From NCBI RefSeq assembly GCF_002266465.3, contig NZ_CP029427.2:1552501-1616500 (forward strand): 64,000 nucleotides of DNA, in the 5' to 3' direction. The translations under genes and the position numbers were made by a program. This document shows positions 1 through 8,732 of this stretch, in pieces. The notes beneath the pieces are model-generated. The model searched no databases, was not told the origin of the DNA, and was given only the letters and a program-made list of their open reading frames with translations. Each line of letters begins with the position of its first letter. Position 1 is the stretch's first letter. The DNA is from Bradyrhizobium symbiodeficiens. Lineage in GTDB: Bacteria; Pseudomonadota; Alphaproteobacteria; Rhizobiales; Xanthobacteraceae.

Positions 1-4
1 GGCT

Positions 5-979
5 TCAGTCCACCGAGACCCCGGCGAACTCCACCACCTTGCGCCACTTCTCGGTCTCGTCGGTGACCAGCTTGCCGAACTCGGCCGGTGTCATCGGCTT
101 GGGGATGCCGCCGATCTCGGCCAGCTTTGCCACCAGCTTCGGATCCTTCAGCGCTTCGCCGACGGCCTTGTTGATGATCTCGATCGCCTCGGGAGGCGTG
201 CCCTTCGGCGCGGAGATGCCGTAGAAGCCGACCGATTCGAAGCCCGGCACGGTCTCGGCGATCGCGGGCACGTCGGGCACGATCGGCCAGCGCTGCGGCG
301 AGGTGACGCCGAGCGCGCGGACAGTGCCGCCTTTCACCTGCTCCAGCGCGGAGGGCAGATTGTCGAAGATCAGCTGCACCTTGTTGGAGATGATGTCGGG
401 GAAGGCGATCGCCGATCCGCGATAGGGCACGTGCACCATGTCGCATTTGGTCATCACCTTGAACAACTCGGCCGACATGTGCACCGAGGTGCCGTTGCCG
501 GAGGAGGCAAAGGAGATCTTGCCGGGGTTGGCCTTGCAATAGTCGACGAACTCCTGGACCGTCTTGGCCGGGAACGCGTTGGAGACGACCAGCATGTTGG
601 TGAGCTGCATGATGCTCGCCACCGGCACGGTGTCGCGGATGAAATCGAACGGAAGCTTCTTGTAGAGCGAGGTCGAGATCGCGTTGTTCGGCGCGACGAA
701 CAGCAGCGTGTAGCCGTCCGGCGGCGAATTGATCGCCGCGGCGGCGGCGATGTTGCCGCCGGAGCCGGTGCGGTTCTCGACGATGACCTGCTGGCCGAGA
801 CGGTCCGACAGCCACTGCGCCATGATCCGCGCCACGATGTCGACGGGGCCGCCGGCGGAAAAGCCGATCAGCCAGTGGATGGGACGGTCGGGATAGGCGG
901 CGGAGGCAGGAGGGGTAGCGCTGAAAAGACCTAACAGGACTGCGAGCCCGAAAACACCGTGACGCAAAATTCGCAACAT
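5..979 (-). CDS. TctC/Bug-family tripartite tricarboxylate transporter substrate-binding protein
   Basis: Predicted periplasmic binding protein of the Bug/TctC family, which captures carboxylates or similar small anions for tripartite tricarboxylate transporters. The start at 979 is preferred over one 12 codons upstream because GGGAGG lies just ahead of it. The N-terminus is then a classic signal peptide (hydrophobic FGLAVLLGLF, ending at PASA before AYPDRP). The family signature FSAGGPVDIVAR follows around residue 40. The length of about 324 residues is normal and the stop is inside the window. No TctA/TctB membrane genes lie nearby, so the partner permease and ligand are unknown. Family assignment is confident. 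Confidence 0.9.
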   Translation of the reverse strand: MLRILRHGVFGLAVLLGLFSATPPASAAYPDRPIHWLIGFSAGGPVDIVARIMAQWLSDRLGQQVIVENRTGSGGNIAAAAAINSPPDGYTLLFVAPNNAISTSLYKKLPFDFIRDTVPVASIMQLTNMLVVSNAFPAKTVQEFVDYCKANPGKISFASSGNGTSVHMSAELFKVMTKCDMVHVPYRGSAIAFPDIISNKVQLIFDNLPSALEQVKGGTVRALGVTSPQRWPIVPDVPAIAETVPGFESVGFYGISAPKGTPPEAIEIINKAVGEALKDPKLVAKLAEIGGIPKPMTPAEFGKLVTDETEKWRKVVEFAGVSVD

Positions 980-1086
980 GACGCCTCCCATTGTTCTATT
1001 GTCGTTGAGGGGCATGCTTTCACAAAATCGGGCCGCTGCCTACATTGCCGCATGTCGGTGTTGACGCAGCCCCGCCGGGAATGACC

Positions 1087-2049
1087 ATGAGATTCGCGAT
1101 CATCCTTCTCGCTGCAGTGCTGCTCGCCAGCCCCGCTGCCGCTCAAACCGGAGGCACGGCCATCTCGACCACGACGATCAGCCTGGGCACCGCGACATCA
1201 GGCGGCGGCTTCCCGCTCTATGGCAACGCCTTCGCGGAGGTGATGAACGCGGCCGATCCGCAAATCGCCATCGCGCCCCGCAACACCAAGGGCAGCAACG
1301 AGAACATTCCGCTGCTGGAGAAGGGCGAACTCGATCTCGCGCTGGTCGCGGGCGAGCCGGCCTACGAGGCCTTTGCCGGCATCGGACGTGCGCCGGTACG
1401 ATTGAAGATCCTGACGGCGATCTATTCCAACCCCGGCATGTTCGTGGTGCGCGCGGACAGTCCCTACAGGACGATCCGCGATCTCGTGGGACAGCCCGTC
1501 GCGTTCGGCGCCAGGGGCTCGGGCCTGCCGATCCTGGCGCGCTACGTGCTGGATGGGCTCGGCCTGAAGCAGGACGAAGACTTCAAGGCGATCTATCTCG
1601 ACCGCGCCGGCGACGGCCCCGCGATGGTCGAGGACGGCCGCGTCGCCGCGCTCTGGGGCGCCGGCATCGGCTGGCCCGGCTTTGCCGCGGTCGCATCGAG
1701 CGCGTCAGGCGCGCGCTTCATTGCCCCCAGCGTGGACGAGATGACGCGCATCCGCGCCAAGCATGCGTTCCTGAAGCCGCTGCTGGTGCCGGCGGGCAGC
1801 TATCCGAAGCAGGACGCACCGATCGCTTCGCTCGGCTCCTGGAGCTTCGTGCTGACCCGCGAGGATCTGCCCGACGATGTCGCCTATCGCCTGGCGAAGA
1901 CGCTGCACGGTGTCGAAGCGGTCTTTTGCAAGAAGCTCGCCCAGGCCTGCGAGACCACGGCCTCGAACACCGTCGCGGCGGCGCCGAGGCCGGAGCTGAT
2001 CCATCCGGGCGTGATGAAGTATTTTCGTGAGATCGGGGTGGTGAAATAA
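1087..2049 (+). CDS. TAXI-family TRAP transporter solute-binding protein
   Basis: Predicted periplasmic solute receptor of the TRAP-TAXI class. A signal peptide (MRFAIILLAAVLLASPAAAQ) is followed by a glycine-rich segment GTATSGGGFPLYGNAF that matches the TAXI opening motif, then the NTKGSNENIPLLEKGELDLALV ligand-lobe region. The ATG at 1087 has GGA about six bases upstream; the ATG at 1081 is an alternative. The gene diverges from the TctC-type gene on its left and converges on a LivK-type gene on its right. No TRAP membrane subunit (DctM/DctQ fusion) is adjacent, so it looks like an orphan receptor. Its ligand cannot be told from sequence. Confidence 0.85.
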   Translation: MRFAIILLAAVLLASPAAAQTGGTAISTTTISLGTATSGGGFPLYGNAFAEVMNAADPQIAIAPRNTKGSNENIPLLEKGELDLALVAGEPAYEAFAGIGRAPVRLKILTAIYSNPGMFVVRADSPYRTIRDLVGQPVAFGARGSGLPILARYVLDGLGLKQDEDFKAIYLDRAGDGPAMVEDGRVAALWGAGIGWPGFAAVASSASGARFIAPSVDEMTRIRAKHAFLKPLLVPAGSYPKQDAPIASLGSWSFVLTREDLPDDVAYRLAKTLHGVEAVFCKKLAQACETTASNTVAAAPRPELIHPGVMKYFREIGVVK

Positions 2050-2050
2050 A

Positions 2051-2117
2051 TAGCGAGTGGCGAGTTGCGAATAGCGAATGGACGCAATCCATTCGCTACT
2101 CCCTATTCGCCACTCGC
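2051..2117. repeat. Imperfect 30-bp-arm inverted repeat between convergent genes
   Basis: A left arm (2053-2082) and right arm (2088-2117) are reverse complements over about 30 bases with roughly five mismatches, separated by the loop CGCAA. The stem is built from short tandem-like units (GCGAGTGGCGA, GCGAATGGA). It begins just after the stop of the TAXI gene and ends just before the stop of the convergent LivK gene, so it could act as a bidirectional terminator or be a REP-type element. There is no T-run. Confidence 0.7.
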
Positions 2118-2122
2118 CAATC

Positions 2123-3337
2123 TTACTTCTTCACCAGCGGACACGCCGGGTCCGGCGGTCCGAACGCCTTGTCGCCGGAGATCGTGGTGAGGATCTTGTA
2201 ATAGTCCCACGGATATTTGCTCTCCTCCGGCGTCTTGACCTGCACCAGCCAGAGGTCGTGCACCATCAGATTGTCCTCGCGAAGCTTGCCGTTGCGGGCG
2301 AAGAAATCCTCGATCGGCTTCTCGCGCATCTTGGCGGCGACCTTGAGCGGGTCGTCGGTGCCGGCCTCCTTGATGGCGTTGAGATAGTGCATCACGCTCG
2401 AGTAGACGCCGGCCTGCCACATCGACGGCATCTTGTTCAACTTGGCGAAATAGCGCTTCGACCATGCGCGGGTCTTGTCGTCCATGTCCCAGTAGAACGA
2501 GGTCGTCAGCAGCAGGCCTTGCGCCGCCTGCAGGCCGAGGCCGTGGATGTCGGTGATCAGCGCCAGCAGCGCCGCCATCTGCTGGCCGCCCTTGAACACG
2601 CCGAACTCCGAGCCGGTCTTGATCTCGTTCATGTTGTTGGGCGGACCTGCGGCAATGCCGATGATCTTGGCCTTGGAGGCCTGCGCCTGCAGCACGAAGG
2701 AGGAGAGGTCAGGCGTTGCCAGCGGCGGCCGCACCGAGCCCAGCACCTTGCCGCCATTGGCGTTGACGACCGCGGAAGCGTCGCGCTCCAGCGAATGGCC
2801 GAAGGCGTAATCGTCGGTGATGAAGAACCAGCTGTCGCCGCCGCGCTTGACCACCGCGTCCGCGGTGCCGACCGCGAGCGCGCGGGTGTCGAACACCCAT
2901 TGGATCGCGTAGGGCGAGCAGAACTTGCCGTGGAAGTCGGCGGTACCGGTGGAGTGGGTGATGAACAGCCGCTTCTTCTCGTTGGCGATGTTCTGCACCG
3001 CGAGCCCGACCGCCGAGACCGGCACGTCGACGATCAGATCGACCTGCTCGACGTCGTACCAGCGCCGCGCGAGCGAGGCGCCGATGTCGGCCTTGAGCTG
3101 GTGGTCGCCAACCACGATGCTGATCGGCTTGCCGAGCACGGTGCCGCCGAAATCGTCGATCGCCATCTGCGCGGCCGTCACCGAGCCCTGGCCGGTCGGC
3201 GCGGAGGCCGGGCCGTTCATGTCGGTGAGCACGCCGATCTTGACGATGTCGTCGGAAAGCTGCGCCGACGCCGCGCCGGATAGCAGCGCCGCCGTCAAGG
3301 CGGCCGCGACCGGCAGTCCAAATCTGATTGGATTCAC
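2123..3337 (-). CDS. LivK-type branched-chain amino acid ABC transporter substrate-binding protein
   Basis: Periplasmic binding protein of the LivK/peripla_BP_6 type (ligand class: amino acids, amides, aromatic acids). The best start is the GTG at 3337, preceded by GGGGAGGA; this gives about 404 residues beginning VNPIRFGLPVAAALTAALLSGAASA, a good signal peptide. The mature domain opens with VKIGVLTDMNGPASAPTGQGS. The SWFFITDDYAFGHSLERD segment and the closing DPACPLVKK are also shared by the second LivK protein of the window (25587-26783), so the two are paralogues. No LivHMGF permease or ATPase genes accompany it. Confidence 0.9.
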   Translation of the reverse strand: MNPIRFGLPVAAALTAALLSGAASAQLSDDIVKIGVLTDMNGPASAPTGQGSVTAAQMAIDDFGGTVLGKPISIVVGDHQLKADIGASLARRWYDVEQVDLIVDVPVSAVGLAVQNIANEKKRLFITHSTGTADFHGKFCSPYAIQWVFDTRALAVGTADAVVKRGGDSWFFITDDYAFGHSLERDASAVVNANGGKVLGSVRPPLATPDLSSFVLQAQASKAKIIGIAAGPPNNMNEIKTGSEFGVFKGGQQMAALLALITDIHGLGLQAAQGLLLTTSFYWDMDDKTRAWSKRYFAKLNKMPSMWQAGVYSSVMHYLNAIKEAGTDDPLKVAAKMREKPIEDFFARNGKLREDNLMVHDLWLVQVKTPEESKYPWDYYKILTTISGDKAFGPPDPACPLVKK

Positions 3338-3437
3338 GCTTGTCCTCCCCTGATCCGGCACGTTGGCCGGTGTTGCCCCGGGTGTGCCCCCGGCTGAATT
3401 GGTTTCTTTTGCAACTATTTTGGGGCGGGCGTCAATG

Positions 3438-4331
3438 TCAGGCTGCGAAGCGGATCTGCCCTGCGGGGGAGGGATCGTAGCCGGTCAGTTCCTCCGCGCG
3501 CTGGCGCAGCCGCCGTTCGTTCAGGAATCCGATCAAGGCCCGCATGGCGGGGCGGAAATAGCTGCGCTGCCGCATCGCGAGGTCGAAACTCTCCCAGACC
3601 AGCGGCACGAAATCGAGGCCGGCCGAACGCGCGGCGGCGCGCGTCGCGATGCCGCAATCGGCCTGGCCGGCGCGGACCAGTTCCGCGAGATCCGGTCCGG
3701 TCAGGGCCGGCGTCTCGACCCGGCGCAAATCCCGCGTCGAGGCGCCGGCGCGCTTCAGGAGCAGGTCGAGCAGCATCTGCGCGCCCGTGCCCTGCTGCCG
3801 CATCGCCATCCGGGCGCCGAGCGTGAGCACGTCCGTCAGGCCGTGCAGGTGCCTGGGATTGCCTTGCGGCAGCACGAGTCCCTGCTCGCGGCGCACGAAT
3901 GCGACCAGCACCGCATCGTGCAAATCCGGTGCGGCGCGCAGCGCTTCGACACTGGCATCCCCGGTGAGATCGTCGGAAGCATCCAGGCTGTGGAAGTGTA
4001 TCGCCGCTGCCATCACCTCGTTGCGCTGTAAGCGCTCGAGCCCGCGCACGCTGCCCTCGCTCATCGATCCCAGGCCCGAGCCGGATTCGCGCAAGGCCCA
4101 ATCCAGCAGCTCGTCCTGGCTGCCGCCCACGACCGGCGGCGGCTCCGCGATCAACATGCCGGCCGGACGCGCGAGACCCGAGAGTACCCAGAGGTCGAGT
4201 TCGTGGCGCGGGAAGAGCCACTTCCCGGTCACCTTGGTGCAGGGGATCGCGCCGGTGGTGACGAGTTCGTAGAGCTTGCGTTCGCCGAGCCGAAGATAGT
4301 CGGCGGCTTCGCTGGTCGTCAGGAATTCCAT
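3438..4331 (-). CDS. Excisionase-type HTH regulator with C-terminal periplasmic-binding-protein-like domain
   Basis: Predicted cytoplasmic one-component regulator. Residues 1-50 form an excisionase/MerR-like helix-turn-helix (TTSEAADYLRLGERKLYELV, then KWLFPRHELDLWV). Residues about 85-290 form a PBP-like ligand domain (PBP_like family). That domain resembles the one fused to MoeA at 6620-8569: MRQQGTGAQMLLDLLLKR here against VNRNQGAGTRILIDRLL there, and a shared 'AGLxFxPL' strand. Proteins of this architecture are usually linked to molybdate/tungstate or molybdenum-cofactor genes. It diverges from the TupA-like gene, which it probably controls. A 21-bp inverted repeat at 4381-4401 could be its operator. 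The effector is inferred, not shown. Confidence 0.85.
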   Translation of the reverse strand: MEFLTTSEAADYLRLGERKLYELVTTGAIPCTKVTGKWLFPRHELDLWVLSGLARPAGMLIAEPPPVVGGSQDELLDWALRESGSGLGSMSEGSVRGLERLQRNEVMAAAIHFHSLDASDDLTGDASVEALRAAPDLHDAVLVAFVRREQGLVLPQGNPRHLHGLTDVLTLGARMAMRQQGTGAQMLLDLLLKRAGASTRDLRRVETPALTGPDLAELVRAGQADCGIATRAAARSAGLDFVPLVWESFDLAMRQRSYFRPAMRALIGFLNERRLRQRAEELTGYDPSPAGQIRFAA

Positions 4332-4380
4332 CCTGCATTCCTATGCAAATTCTTGCTTCTTTTTGACGTTCGACGCAGGT

Positions 4381-4401
4381 GGAATTCTGCATTTCAATTC
4401 C
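4381..4401. promoter_or_regulatory. Candidate operator (inverted repeat) in the divergent regulator/tupA-like intergenic region
   Basis: GGAATT and AATTCC are perfect 6-bp arms around a 9-base spacer. A related string (GAATTC, TGCATTCC, GCAAATTC) lies nearer the regulator start at 4323-4352, giving several GAATT/AATTC half-sites. The 286-base region between 4332 and 4617 is clearly more AT-rich than its surroundings and must hold both divergent promoters. Assignment to the HTH-PBP regulator is inference from position. Confidence 0.4.
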
Positions 4402-4617
4402 CGTCCGCGGGACCATGCCTGATCATCTCGCTGCTTTGCAACACATCCCGGCGCGCGATCTCCGCTTTGGTGAACGATCTTGAATCGCTTGCGCGGTGCG
4501 CAGGATGCCTTGCAACGTTGCCGCTATTTCCCGGGTGATGTGCGCAAAAAGCAGGCGCGTCACGAGTGCGGCGCAATCGGCCGTCATCATGATCGGGTCA
4601 TAGATAGGAACCTGACC

Positions 4618-5445
4618 ATGGGCCGCTTGTTCGTCGTATTCGCGCTCCTCTGCGGCCTCGCCGCCGGCGTCGCGGCCTCGTCTGCGGAGGACCGCAGCAT
4701 CGTGCTCGCCACGACCACCGCGACACAGGAGTCCGGTCTGCTCGACTTTCTGCTGCCGATCTTCCGCGACAAGACCGGCATCGAGGTGACCGTGATCGCG
4801 CGGCGCGCCGACGCGGTGCTCGACGGGCCGCGAAGGGGCGAGGCCGACGTCGTGCTGATGCATGCACGGCCTCAGGAGGAGAAATTCGTCGCCGACGGGT
4901 TTGGCGTGAAGCGTTTTGACGTCATGTACAACGACTATGTGCTGATCGGGCCGAAGAGCGATCCCGCCGGCGTCAAGGGCAAGGACATCGCGACGGCGCT
5001 GAAGGCGATCGAGGCCAAGGGCGCCCCGTTCGTGACGCGCGGCGATCGCTCGGGCACCCACGCCGCGGAGCTGGCGCTCTGGATCGTCGCCGGCATCGAC
5101 ATCGCGGCGGCCAAGGGCGCCTGGTACCGCGAGGCGGGGCAGGGCATAGCCTCGGCCCTCGAAGCCGCGCGTGCCGCGAATGGCTATGTGCTATCGGATC
5201 GCGGCAGCTGGATCGCCTTCAGGGATCGCGGCGATCTCGACATCGTCGTCGAAGGTGACCGGCGGCTACTCAATCAGTACGGCGTGATGCTGGTAAACCC
5301 CGAGAAGTTTCCGGACGTGAAGAAGGATCTCGCGCAGACCTTCATCGACTGGCTGACCTCGCCGGAGGGGCAGACGGCGATCGCCGGCTACAAGGTCGAC
5401 GGGCAGCAGCTGTTCTTTCCGAATTCGGACAGGTCGGGCGGTTGA
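4618..5445 (+). CDS. TupA-like tungstate/molybdate-binding periplasmic protein
   Basis: Predicted periplasmic oxyanion-binding protein of the TupA/PBP_like_2 type. The start at 4618 has AGGAA upstream and gives a signal peptide (MGRLFVVFALLCGLAAGVAA). The mature protein opens with LATTTATQESGLLDFLLPIF (residues 30-49), the TupA signature in which the Thr/Ser run binds the oxyanion. VTRGDRSGTHAAE corresponds to the second TupA ligand motif. Length is 275 residues, typical. TupA proteins bind tungstate with high selectivity, but molybdate cannot be excluded. TupB and TupC transporter genes are not adjacent. Position next to MoeA-family, mob and formate dehydrogenase genes supports a metal-supply role. 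Confidence 0.82.
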   Translation: MGRLFVVFALLCGLAAGVAASSAEDRSIVLATTTATQESGLLDFLLPIFRDKTGIEVTVIARRADAVLDGPRRGEADVVLMHARPQEEKFVADGFGVKRFDVMYNDYVLIGPKSDPAGVKGKDIATALKAIEAKGAPFVTRGDRSGTHAAELALWIVAGIDIAAAKGAWYREAGQGIASALEAARAANGYVLSDRGSWIAFRDRGDLDIVVEGDRRLLNQYGVMLVNPEKFPDVKKDLAQTFIDWLTSPEGQTAIAGYKVDGQQLFFPNSDRSGG

Positions 5446-5499
5446 GGCCAACATGGCCGGCGGTTGCCAAACCGGGCGATGCATGGTCCACCATGGCGC

Positions 5500-6606
5500 A
5501 TGACCCAGCGCCTTCCGCCATCGCTGACATCGCTCGACACCGCGCTCGCCGCGTTGCTGAGCGGGCTTGAGCCGCTTGCACCGGTACAGTTGCCGCTGAT
5601 CGAAGCGGCCGGCTGCATCGCTACGGGTACGCCGCTGCTGGCGGCCCATCCGCCGCACGACATTGCCGCCGCGGACGGCTGGGCGCTCCGTGCCAACGAT
5701 CTCGTCGGCGCAACCTCTTATTCGCCGCTGCCTTTGACGAAAGCGCCCGCATGGGTCGAGTCCGGCGACGCGATGCCCGACGGCTGTGATTGTGTGGTCG
5801 ATGCCGACGCGGTCGATGAATCCGGTCCGCTCGTGCAGGTGCTGGCGGAGGGCGTGCCGGGGCAGGGCGTCAGGCGTGGCGGCAGCGATATCGCGGAGCG
5901 CATGCCGGCCGGCACCGAGGGCCTTCCGGTCGGCGCAGCCGATCTGCTGCTTGCGCGCATGAACGGTTTGGACAAGCTCTCCGTGCGCCGGCCCCGGCTG
6001 CGCATCGTCAACGTGCCCGGTGCAACGGCAACGATGCTCATGATCGCCGGGATCGCGCGCGCTGCGGGACTGGATGTGCAGACGTCTGAGGCCGCGGCGC
6101 GTGATGCGGTGTCGATTGCCGATGCGCTCGATATGTCCTCTTGCGATCTGATCCTGACGGTCGGCGGCAGCGGCGTTGGCCGCGCCGATGCGGCCGTCTC
6201 GGCGCTGGCCCAGCGCGGTCATGTGATCGCGCACGGCGTTGCGCTTCAGCCCGGGCAGACTGCCGCCGTCGCGAAGCTCGGAAAGGTTCCCGTCGTCGCC
6301 TTGCCGGGCTCGCCGGATCATGCGCTGGCAGCGTGGCTGACGCTCGTGCTTCCGCTGATCGACCGACTATCGGCGCGCCGGCCGCGCCGGCAGGTGAGCC
6401 TGCCACTTGCGCGAAAGATCGCATCCAGTGTCGGCATCGCCGAGATCGCTTTGCTGGCGAGGGAACAACGTGCGTGGATGCCGCTCGCCGTAGGTGAATG
6501 GCCGCTCCAGTCCATTGCCGGTGCGGATGCATGGCTGCTCATTCCCGCCAGCGACGAGGGATTTGCGGCGGGTGAGCCAGTCGATGCCTATCTGATGCGG
6601 GAATGA
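5500..6606 (+). CDS. Divergent MoeA-like molybdopterin-binding protein
   Basis: Protein of about 368 residues with MoeA architecture: an N-terminal DIAAADGWALRANDL element (MoeA DNSAMDGYA equivalent), a central MoaB/Mog-like domain with LTVGGSGVGRAD, and a VVALPGSPDHALA segment matching PGNPVSA. The usual MoeA 'STGDEL' loop is replaced by NVPGATATML, and the acidic residues after GGxSxG differ from the canonical form. MoeA inserts molybdate into adenylylated molybdopterin; this copy may be specialised (for instance for tungsten or one enzyme) or catalytically reduced. The start at 5500 is by homology, with no clear ribosome-binding site. It lies 54 bases after the TupA-like gene and 13 bases before the MoeA-PBP fusion, an operon-like arrangement. 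Confidence 0.8.
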   Translation: MTQRLPPSLTSLDTALAALLSGLEPLAPVQLPLIEAAGCIATGTPLLAAHPPHDIAAADGWALRANDLVGATSYSPLPLTKAPAWVESGDAMPDGCDCVVDADAVDESGPLVQVLAEGVPGQGVRRGGSDIAERMPAGTEGLPVGAADLLLARMNGLDKLSVRRPRLRIVNVPGATATMLMIAGIARAAGLDVQTSEAAARDAVSIADALDMSSCDLILTVGGSGVGRADAAVSALAQRGHVIAHGVALQPGQTAAVAKLGKVPVVALPGSPDHALAAWLTLVLPLIDRLSARRPRRQVSLPLARKIASSVGIAEIALLAREQRAWMPLAVGEWPLQSIAGADAWLLIPASDEGFAAGEPVDAYLMRE

Positions 6607-6619
6607 TAAGGGTTTTGGC

Positions 6620-8569
6620 ATGTCGATGAACCCACAATCTCAAATCCGCAGCGCGCTCGAACAAGAGCAGTTCCTCAAGATTCTGTCGCGCGAGGAGGCG
6701 CTGGCGCGCTTCGAGGCCGCGTTGTTCCCGCGCGCCGCTCCGAGCGAAAAGCGCAAGCTCGCCGATGCGCTCGGCGTGGCGCTTGCCGAAGACATCACCG
6801 CGCCGATCGACGTTCCCCCGTTCGATCGCTCCAATGTGGACGGTTTTGCCGTGCGCTCGGCCGACCTTGCGGCGGCAGGCGAAGGCGCCCCTCGGCGCCT
6901 CACGCTGAACGGCGAGACCATCCACTGCGGCATAGCGCCGAGGATGCAAGTGGCGGCGGGAACCGCGACGCCGATCGCCACCGGCGGTCCCTTGCCGCGT
7001 GGGGCCGACGCGGTCGTCATGGTCGAGCACACCCAGCCCGCTGGATCCGATGCGATCGATGTGCGCCGTGCCGTCTCGCCGGGGCAATTCGTATCCTACG
7101 CCGGATCCGACATCGCGCGCGGCGAAGCGCTGCTGCGCGCCGGCACCATCATCGGCTCGCGCGAGATCGGCATGCTGGCCGCGTGCGGCATTGCCGAGGT
7201 GAACGTCGCGCGCAAGCCGCGGGTGGCGGTGATCTCCACCGGCGACGAACTGGTCCAGCCCGGCGAGGCGCTCGCGCCGGCCGAAATCTACGACACCAAC
7301 GGCGCCATCGTCGCGGCTGCGATCGACGAGAACGGCGGCGAGGCCGTCTTTCTCGGCGCCATTCCGGACGATGAGGCGAAACTCGAATCCGCAATGCGTC
7401 GCGCGCTCGCCGAGGCCGACATGCTGGTGCTGTCCGGCGGTACCTCGAAAGGCGCCGGCGATCTGTCCCATCGCATCATCGGCCGGCTCGGCCAGCCCGG
7501 CATCATCGCGCATGGCATCGCGCTCAAGCCCGGCAAGCCGCTGTGCCTTGCGGTCTGCGACGGCAAGCCGGTGGTGATCCTGCCGGGCTTTCCGACCTCG
7601 GCAATGTTCACCTTCCACGACATGATCGTGCCGATACTGCGCAAGCTGGCCGGCTTGCCGCCACGCTCCGATGCCAAGGTGAGCGCGACCGTGCCGGTGC
7701 GCATTGCCTCCGAGCTCGGCCGCACCGAATTCGTCATGGTCTCGCTGGTCGAGGGCCGCGACGGTCTGATCGCCTATCCCTCCGGCAAGGGGTCTGGAGC
7801 GATCACGTCCTTCGCGCAGGCCGACGGCTTTTTGCGGATCAATGCGCTCGCCGACCAGATGCCGGCCGGGACCGAAGCCGAGGTGACGCTGTTCACGCCG
7901 CATGTGCGCGTGCCCGATCTCGTCATCGTCGGCAGTCACTGCACCGGCCTCGATCTCGTCACCGCACAGCTCGCGCATGCCGGCCTTAACGTGCGTTCGA
8001 TCGCCGTTGGCAGCCTCGGCGGGCTGGCGGCCGCCAAGCGCGGTGAATGCGACCTCGCGCCGATCCACCTGTTCGACGACAAGAGTGAAACCTACAATTC
8101 GCCCTATCTCGTCGAAGGGCTCGAGCTCGTGCCCGGCTGGCGGCGGATGCAGGGCATCGTCTTCCGCAAGGGCGACAGGCGTTTCGAGGGCCTTGATGCG
8201 AAACAGGCCGTCGCGGCGGCGCTCGCTGATCCCGCCTGCATCATGGTCAACCGCAACCAGGGCGCCGGCACCCGCATCCTGATCGACCGCTTGCTCGGCG
8301 GCGCGCGGCCGGAAGGCTATTGGAACCAGCCGCGCTCGCACAACGCGGTCGCCGCCGCCGTCGCGCAGCACCGCGCCGACTGGGGCGTGACCATTGCGCC
8401 CGTCGCCCATGCGGCCGGCCTTGGCTTCATTCCGCTCGCAGAGGAGCATTATGATTTCGCGCTGGTGACCGCGCGCAAAGTGCGGCCGGCGGTGCAGGAC
8501 TTTCTCGACGCACTCGGCTCGAATGACGTGCGCGCGGCGCTCGAGCGAGCGGGTTTCCGGCCCGCGTAA
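6620..8569 (+). CDS. MoeA-PBP fusion: molybdopterin molybdenumtransferase with C-terminal substrate-binding-like domain
   Basis: Two-domain protein of 649 residues. Residues 1 to about 425 are MoeA-like with intact motifs: PPFDRSNVDGFAVR near 72, VISTGDELVQPGE near 205, VLSGGTSKGAGD near 275 and ILPGFPTSAMF near 325. Residues about 430-640 are a PBP-like domain beginning DLVIVGSHCTGLDL, with VNRNQGAGTRILIDRLL and AHAAGLGFIPLAEEHYDFAL. There is no signal peptide, so the binding domain is cytoplasmic and could hold metal oxyanion or another ligand for the insertase. AAGGG lies upstream of the ATG. It is the third gene of the tupA-like/moeA-like run. The fusion is known in several proteobacteria and archaea; the exact role of the appended domain is not settled. 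Confidence 0.9.
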   Translation: MSMNPQSQIRSALEQEQFLKILSREEALARFEAALFPRAAPSEKRKLADALGVALAEDITAPIDVPPFDRSNVDGFAVRSADLAAAGEGAPRRLTLNGETIHCGIAPRMQVAAGTATPIATGGPLPRGADAVVMVEHTQPAGSDAIDVRRAVSPGQFVSYAGSDIARGEALLRAGTIIGSREIGMLAACGIAEVNVARKPRVAVISTGDELVQPGEALAPAEIYDTNGAIVAAAIDENGGEAVFLGAIPDDEAKLESAMRRALAEADMLVLSGGTSKGAGDLSHRIIGRLGQPGIIAHGIALKPGKPLCLAVCDGKPVVILPGFPTSAMFTFHDMIVPILRKLAGLPPRSDAKVSATVPVRIASELGRTEFVMVSLVEGRDGLIAYPSGKGSGAITSFAQADGFLRINALADQMPAGTEAEVTLFTPHVRVPDLVIVGSHCTGLDLVTAQLAHAGLNVRSIAVGSLGGLAAAKRGECDLAPIHLFDDKSETYNSPYLVEGLELVPGWRRMQGIVFRKGDRRFEGLDAKQAVAAALADPACIMVNRNQGAGTRILIDRLLGGARPEGYWNQPRSHNAVAAAVAQHRADWGVTIAPVAHAAGLGFIPLAEEHYDFALVTARKVRPAVQDFLDALGSNDVRAALERAGFRPA

Positions 8570-8732
8570 TGACGTTGCGGGAGACCTCGCGCGCCAACAT
8601 CAGGACCGACACGGGCGGGATCCGTGGATACGGGGCTCCTGGTGCCGCTGGTGGGCCTGAGCGGCGCGCTCCCGTGCCTGGTCCGGCTCAGGACGTCATG
8701 AACTTGGATGGCCGCCGTTACGACCAAGGAGT

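Noticed and set aside
6539..8449. A 636-codon open frame on the minus strand across the MoeA-PBP gene
   Set aside because: Low-complexity translation and no recognisable motif; the plus strand carries intact MoeA motifs.
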